Shown piece by piece: positions 59,395 through 64,000 of a DNA stretch of 64,000 nucleotides. The stretch comes from Turbatrix aceti (taxonomy: Eukaryota; Nematoda; Chromadorea; Rhabditida; Panagrolaimidae): the NCBI GenBank assembly GCA_963969345.1, contig OZ017768.1, forward strand, positions 8,828,718 through 8,892,717. Reading direction: 5' to 3'. Position numbers and translations under genes: made by a program. Below the pieces are notes generated by a model, which saw nothing but the letters and a program-made list of their open reading frames with translations, searched no databases and was not told the DNA's origin. Positions within the stretch are counted from its first letter, which is position 1. Each line of letters starts with the position of its first letter.

Positions 59395-59688
59395 TTAAAA
59401 ACTGTAAATGCATAAATTGTAGCTGTAGTTGAGCAGCAGAAGAAAAATACGTGTATGTATGATATTTATGTAGTTATCATTGAATAAATATAAAAAGCAA
59501 TTCAAAAACTAATCAACAGATGTTTTCTTATGTACTAGTGGCGATAGTGATAATAAATAACTAATTTCCTCAAGCGACCGAAAACTACATGTCTTTTACA
59601 CCGAAACATTTTATTTTAAGTTACAACACCAGTTAAAGTAAATATTTACATAGCAAGTTACAACAGACAAAAGCAAATCAATCCAAAA

Positions 59689-60781
59689 TCACATTAAAGG
59701 AAAACTGGCATCCGTTGCAATGCCGCATTGGTTGTTTCGTTTGCGTGCCATACGGATATATCCGCCATCGCCCCAGCCAGATCCCCAGCTATTCTTGACG
59801 ATCCAGTAATCATCTGAATCCCGACCATAGCCAACAACAAGCACAGCGTGGTTAATTCCTGTGGTCGTACAATCGTCATCGTAATAAATGCCACCGCCGT
59901 AGTTCTGAAAATTGTCGCTGACGCTGATGCCGACAGCAACAGGACCTTGCGTTCCCACTGCCGCTTCGAGAGTACCTTCATCACCCGAAGGAATTATAGC
60001 AATACCTGAAACTGTCGCACCGATATTGTCGGCATTAAATCGGCATTGATTGTCTACGGCCTCGTAGCCATAAGAATCTTCGGTGTCAATGCCACCGTAT
60101 TGATATACAGAATAAAAGGCTTTGGGGATGTTTCCTCCGTTGCAACCCAGATCATCATTATTGCAGTCAATTAAGTCCTGCTCGCTCAGGCTGATGAGAT
60201 CGCCTGTGACTCGCTTGTGCTGACCTTCAATGGCTCCTGTTGATGCAAACGCCCAGCACGATCCACATACTTCTCCCTGATTTTTGACATCGGTCACAAA
60301 TCCGTAATCTCGCCAGTCAATGGACGCAGGGGCATCGTCTTTGAGAGACGGGCGAAAGACAGTCGCATTTTCAGGTTTTTCAGCCGGGCGATACCCGTTG
60401 AGCAGGGCAAATAAATGAGGTGGAAGATCGGTGAGAGGATTTTCTGCTTTGTACCATGCTACCTTGCCTTCAGCGTACAGTTTGTTGTGCTCGTCGATGT
60501 CGATGCGGGCCTTGAGGTAAGTCAGCATGTGCTCGGATTCCGTGGTTTCGCTTTCGAATTTTTTCTCTGAAAAACATTTTGTGTTAAAATTCGCAAATTT
60601 GAAAGCGTTTACCGAATTTGGTTTTGAACTGCAGCCAGTAGCCGTATCCTTCTTTGATGAGCGTTTTATCCTCCGGAGTATACTTGCCGTTTCGGAGTTG
60701 CTTTTGAAGAAAAGCGTCATTCGCAGCCAAAATGCCTACAACGATCAGCCCGAAGACCAGAAGCACGTCGAATCGAATCAT
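59689..60781 (-). CDS. Cathepsin L-like cysteine protease (C1A)
   Basis: Exons 60781-60613 and 60566-59689 encode 348 residues. A signal peptide (residues 1-19) leads into an I29-type propeptide that blocks the active site until removed (YWLQFKTKF, then EHMLTYLKARIDIDEHNKL in the ERFNIN position). The mature enzyme starts near residue 133 (DDAPASIDWRDYGFV). Catalytic residues are visible: Gln153 and Cys160 in NQGEVCGSCWAF, His296 in GINHAVLVVGYG and Asn315 in VKNSWGSGWG. GCNGG marks the papain clan. It should act in lysosomes, yolk or gut lumen, or be secreted, degrading proteins at acid pH. The length fits cathepsin L (about 330-340). There is a single 46-base intron. It is unrelated to the receptors around it. 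Confidence 0.93.
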
Positions 60782-61119
60782 CGTGAACAGTTTACAACAC
60801 TTCTGTCGATGTTTTTGGTTTTCGAGAATCCCATTTTATAGATTTTCGCTATGATGTTTAAGGGGGTGTTTTCCAATATTGTATTTGTAAAAACATATCA
60901 ATTATTGAATAAATAACATTTCCTTAAACAATTGATAACGCTTTTCTGATTTTTGAATATTTACCATGAAAACAAACAGAGCGCAACAAAGCAACCGTTA
61001 TTGTTTATATAAAATGCTTACCAATGATTTATTACAAAATAATATGTTTGTGTTTTTTTGTTTTGTACATATAAAACATTTTCAAAAATTATTGCTTTCA
61101 AGCCGTTTTTTTGATTTCG

Positions 61120-62647
61120 TTACTGTACTCTGACCATGGAAGAAGGGCCAACTGCGGAAACCGTTATAAACGAAACTGAAGGTAATTTTGATACGAAGCC
61201 AGCCATGATTTCACGAATTTCTGCATTGAAGATCAAAACCATGACGGCGTGCATTATACTCCGGCTTATTCGAACCATGAGAAGAAAAATGCTGGTGACA
61301 TCCAAAAGCAATCCGTAGTTATGGTCTACGGCAGCCGTAGCAAAGTTTCCAAAATGCAAATCCGTGTCATCATCAGAGATTTGAGTATCTGCAACTTCCA
61401 TTTTTTTACTGTTTTTAAACATAACAAAAATCTAAATTGTGCTACCGAAAAGAAGTTCATTAAACCATGTGGCTCCATTTTCGAAAAGAAGGGTAAAAAA
61501 TATAATCAAGCATTGATAGAGGATATTGATGTCTCGCCGACGGCTGGTCGCCTGCATCGTTTGCGGTATTTCCCGTTTACGTTTGATGAAGCTGAGAATC
61601 TTTTCCCAGTTTAGCTTGATAAATATGGCAGTGTAAAATAGTGATTCCGCAGTTATTAAGAAAATGTGGAAATAATGTATTCCCTAAAAATTTATTTCTG
61701 TACATTTTTCAACAAAAAAAATTACCAAATTCGACCAATTGCATTTTGCAGCACTTATTTGGTCCAAATATACTGACTCTCTCATGTAGTATGAAAAATA
61801 AGTAATATTTATTTGGCATGTTAGAACGGTGTAATAAATGATTCCCCCTACTATTCTTACTATCCAGATTACGGCGTTCAAAATTATCAATCTGGTGGGC
61901 GAGAAAACTGCTCTGTTCAAATGACCATTGAAGAATATGAGAAGTCTGTTAAGTGACAGCAAGAATGAAGACAGAACGTTTATTTCATAAAAAGCCATAA
62001 GAATCATGGTAAGAATCATAAGTAAGTAAGGAATTCTAAAATTTTTGTTTAACATACATAGTATATTTTTTCATTAACACAACTTACTCGGCGAACATAA
62101 TCTCACTTTTGAAAAACATTTCATTGTTGTGACCGTAAACAAGAACGGTGCAAACAAAACATTGTAAACCAAGCTGATAGAGAATGTTGCAGGCCATAAT
62201 GAGCACCATAATGACAGCAAATGGTGATTCAAACAATTTAGAGAAGCATTTGAATTGCTAAAAAAACATAAATACATTGATTTGAATTAGTGTTCTGTAA
62301 ATTCAAACCTTGCGAAAAGCATTGATGACTAATACTGAAAGAATCTGGCCGCCGAGAAGTAACAAAATAAACATTGCACACATGAAGATCCGAACCGCAA
62401 ACGACATATGAGATAAGCCGAGAACATACGACTGATATCCAATGGGATAGCAATTAGTATCATTGAGCAAAAAATAGCAATCATGTAATGTTAGAGAGTC
62501 GTTGACATCAATAGCAAAGGCGCTTTCGTAGTAAACTCCATAGTCCGATGGACTTTCGGAATTGTCTTCCAGATGGGGGCGGATTTCTTTTGCGTTGAAG
62601 AGATCGTTTGTTTTATCACATTTTAACCATACAGAGCACGAAGCCAT
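61120..62647 (-). CDS. Serpentine 7TM receptor P4
   Basis: Exons 62647-62309, 62257-62088, 62035-61726, 61683-61446 and 61388-61120 yield 441 residues. Exons 2, 3, 4 and 5 have the same lengths as in P3 (170, 310, 238, 269). The ectodomain reads MASCSVWLKCDKTNDLFNAK and HDCYFLLNDTNCYP; TM3 contains LSSFLLSLNRLLIFF, and TM7 ends RSIMHAVMVLIFNAEIREIM. Intron 4 is only 57 bases. The acceptor GTTGCAG at 61389 was chosen by phase and paralogue match. It is a head-to-head neighbour of P5, with 432 bases between the ATGs. It appears intact and presumably chemosensory. Confidence 0.82.
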
Positions 62648-63079
62648 TGAGATTTCTAACAACGTTTTTCGTTAGATTTTTTCTAAACAGTAATAATGTT
62701 GCCAAATATGTACGACAATTCTTGAATTGCCAAGTTATCAGTCTTGTTTGCATCTGTCTGAATACAGTATGTCAAGAAAATTGGAAATTCGCTGACCAAA
62801 AAGCAGTATTTGGAAATCATTTTTAAGAAAACGCAGTTAACACGTCAGTTTTTTATCAGTGATTGGTTTTTATTAGACCAGACGTTAGGATCTGATTTTA
62901 AAAAAATGAGTTGTTTGCTAACACAAATAACAATGTCATATTAGCTAAATACATAAACGGTGTGTGTGTCATACATACTTCCGCGTATAATTTTAAATTC
63001 ATGCAGGTGCAATTCTATCATAGGGCAAAAGTTTGGCACTTATACTTATACTGTTCGCTAATAACCTCTGGTTGTCGGT

Positions 63080-64000
63080 ATGGCTTCATGCCGTGTATGG
63101 ATGCAATGCAGCGGCACGGATGAATTATTTGATGCAAGGATTCTTCATCCCTATCTGGAGAACGACACTCCGTTGGAATATGCTGATTACTACGAAAGCG
63201 CCTTTAACGTTGATTTCAATGATACCAAAACTTTTTACAATTGCTATTTTCTTCTCAATGATTCTTACTGTTATCCTATTGGATACCAGGCACACGTCCT
63301 CAGTCTGTCTCATTTTTCGTTCGCTGTTCGGATCTTCATGTGTTCAATATTTTTGTTATTGCTGTTGGGTGGCCAGGTTCTTTCAGTATTAGTCATCAAT
63401 GCTTTTCACAAAGTTTGAATGTAAAACACAAAATGCATATAACCCATTGAATATTTTTAGCAATGTCAAAGCGTGTCAAAACTGTTCGAATCGCCGTTTG
63501 CGGTCATCATGGTGTCTATCATGGCTGGCAATATTATTTATCAATTGGGTTTGCAATGCTTTACCACTCTTATTTACGGACATAACAATGAAATTTTTTT
63601 TAAAAATGAACAAATTTTTGTTGAGTAAGTCAGGATTTGAAAACATTCTTGCGTGCGAAGTGTCGGACAGACCAACATTCAGAATCCCTTATTTATTTAT
63701 GATTCAAACCATAGTTCTTACCGTTACATACGAAATCAACATTTTTTCGTCTTTTTTGATGGCACTCAACAGGTTTCTGATATTCTTTAACGGTCATCTG
63801 AACCGAACGACTTTTTCGCAGACCGGATTAATAATTTTCAATGTTACAATCTGGACAATAAGTATTGCGTGGGGAGTTATGTTTTACACAGTTATGATGT
63901 GCAGAATAAGTATTCGATACTTTACGTATTATATCGATCAACCAAGAAACATTCTACCTGGCAGTTTTGAAAAATGTAAAGCTGCAAGTATCGTAAGCTT
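63080..64000 (+). CDS. Serpentine 7TM receptor P5 (3' part outside window)
   Basis: Exons 63080-63412, 63461-63624 and 63683-63992 are present, with the next donor GTAAGC at 63993. They encode the ectodomain (MASCRVWMQCSGTDELFDAR, NCYFLLNDSYCYP), TM1 (VRIFMCSIFLLLLLGGQVLS), TM2, TM3 (SSFLMALNRFLIFFNGHLNR) and TM4. Exon 2 is six bases shorter than in the paralogues and in phase. Exons 4 and 5 would lie beyond the window end. Its first exon is uninterrupted, unlike that of P3. Transcribed divergently from P4. Confidence 0.8.

Overview
This is nuclear DNA of a nematode, probably a free-living rhabditid-type chromadorean; the species cannot be named from the sequence. Evidence: multi-exon genes with short introns ending in U-rich TTTTCAG acceptors, AT-rich spacers with long T and A runs, nematode serpentine receptors, three DUF273 glycosyltransferase-like genes, an flp-19-type RFamide precursor and nematode-style tRNA and 5S genes. 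Exon borders below were placed by hand from GT/AG sites, reading phase and comparison between paralogues inside the window. Many open frames open with TTG or CTG, so starts were moved to ATG.

Layout. 0.2-4.3 kb: a divergent pair of Srsx-type receptors. 5.3-18.1 kb: a rearranged cluster of one unusual gene family, in which a signal peptide and C-type-lectin-like domain (CTLD) are spliced in frame to a serpentine 7TM receptor. Only copy C (11.5-13.2 kb) looks intact. Copies A, B, D and F are broken or chimeric, and copy E stops after one membrane segment. The cluster is framed by a ~2.3 kb inverted duplication whose arms each carry a tRNA-Gly(GCC) and a 5S rRNA gene. 18.2-19.1 kb: a foldback element with a 7 bp target duplication. 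20.8-24.9 kb: housekeeping block with tRNA-Gly(TCC), a small membrane protein, ENY2 and, divergent from ENY2, cytosolic PheRS alpha with an apparent extra N-terminal GST-C/EF1B-like domain. 25-39 kb: three DUF273 genes among hairpin transposons and inverted duplications. 42.7-43.8 kb: flp-19. 44.1-46.7 kb: a TIR element. 47.8-48.4 kb: a small secreted Ly6-like gene. 48.7-64.0 kb: five paralogues (P1-P5) of a second, unassigned serpentine family, with a cathepsin L gene between them.

Mobile DNA shaped most of the window. A family of hairpin elements with TTAA target sites (28.9, 31.3 and 57.8 kb, plus fragments) recurs throughout, and one fragment seems to have become a new intron in P3. A 3.4 kb TA-target element split the first exon of P1, which also lost a splice donor and a base. 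The receptor clusters show birth-and-death evolution in progress: near-identical duplicates, gene conversion of first exons, chimeric junctions and a template-switch insertion. Apart from the shared chemosensory theme and the ENY2/PheRS promoter, there is no sign that the genes form one pathway.
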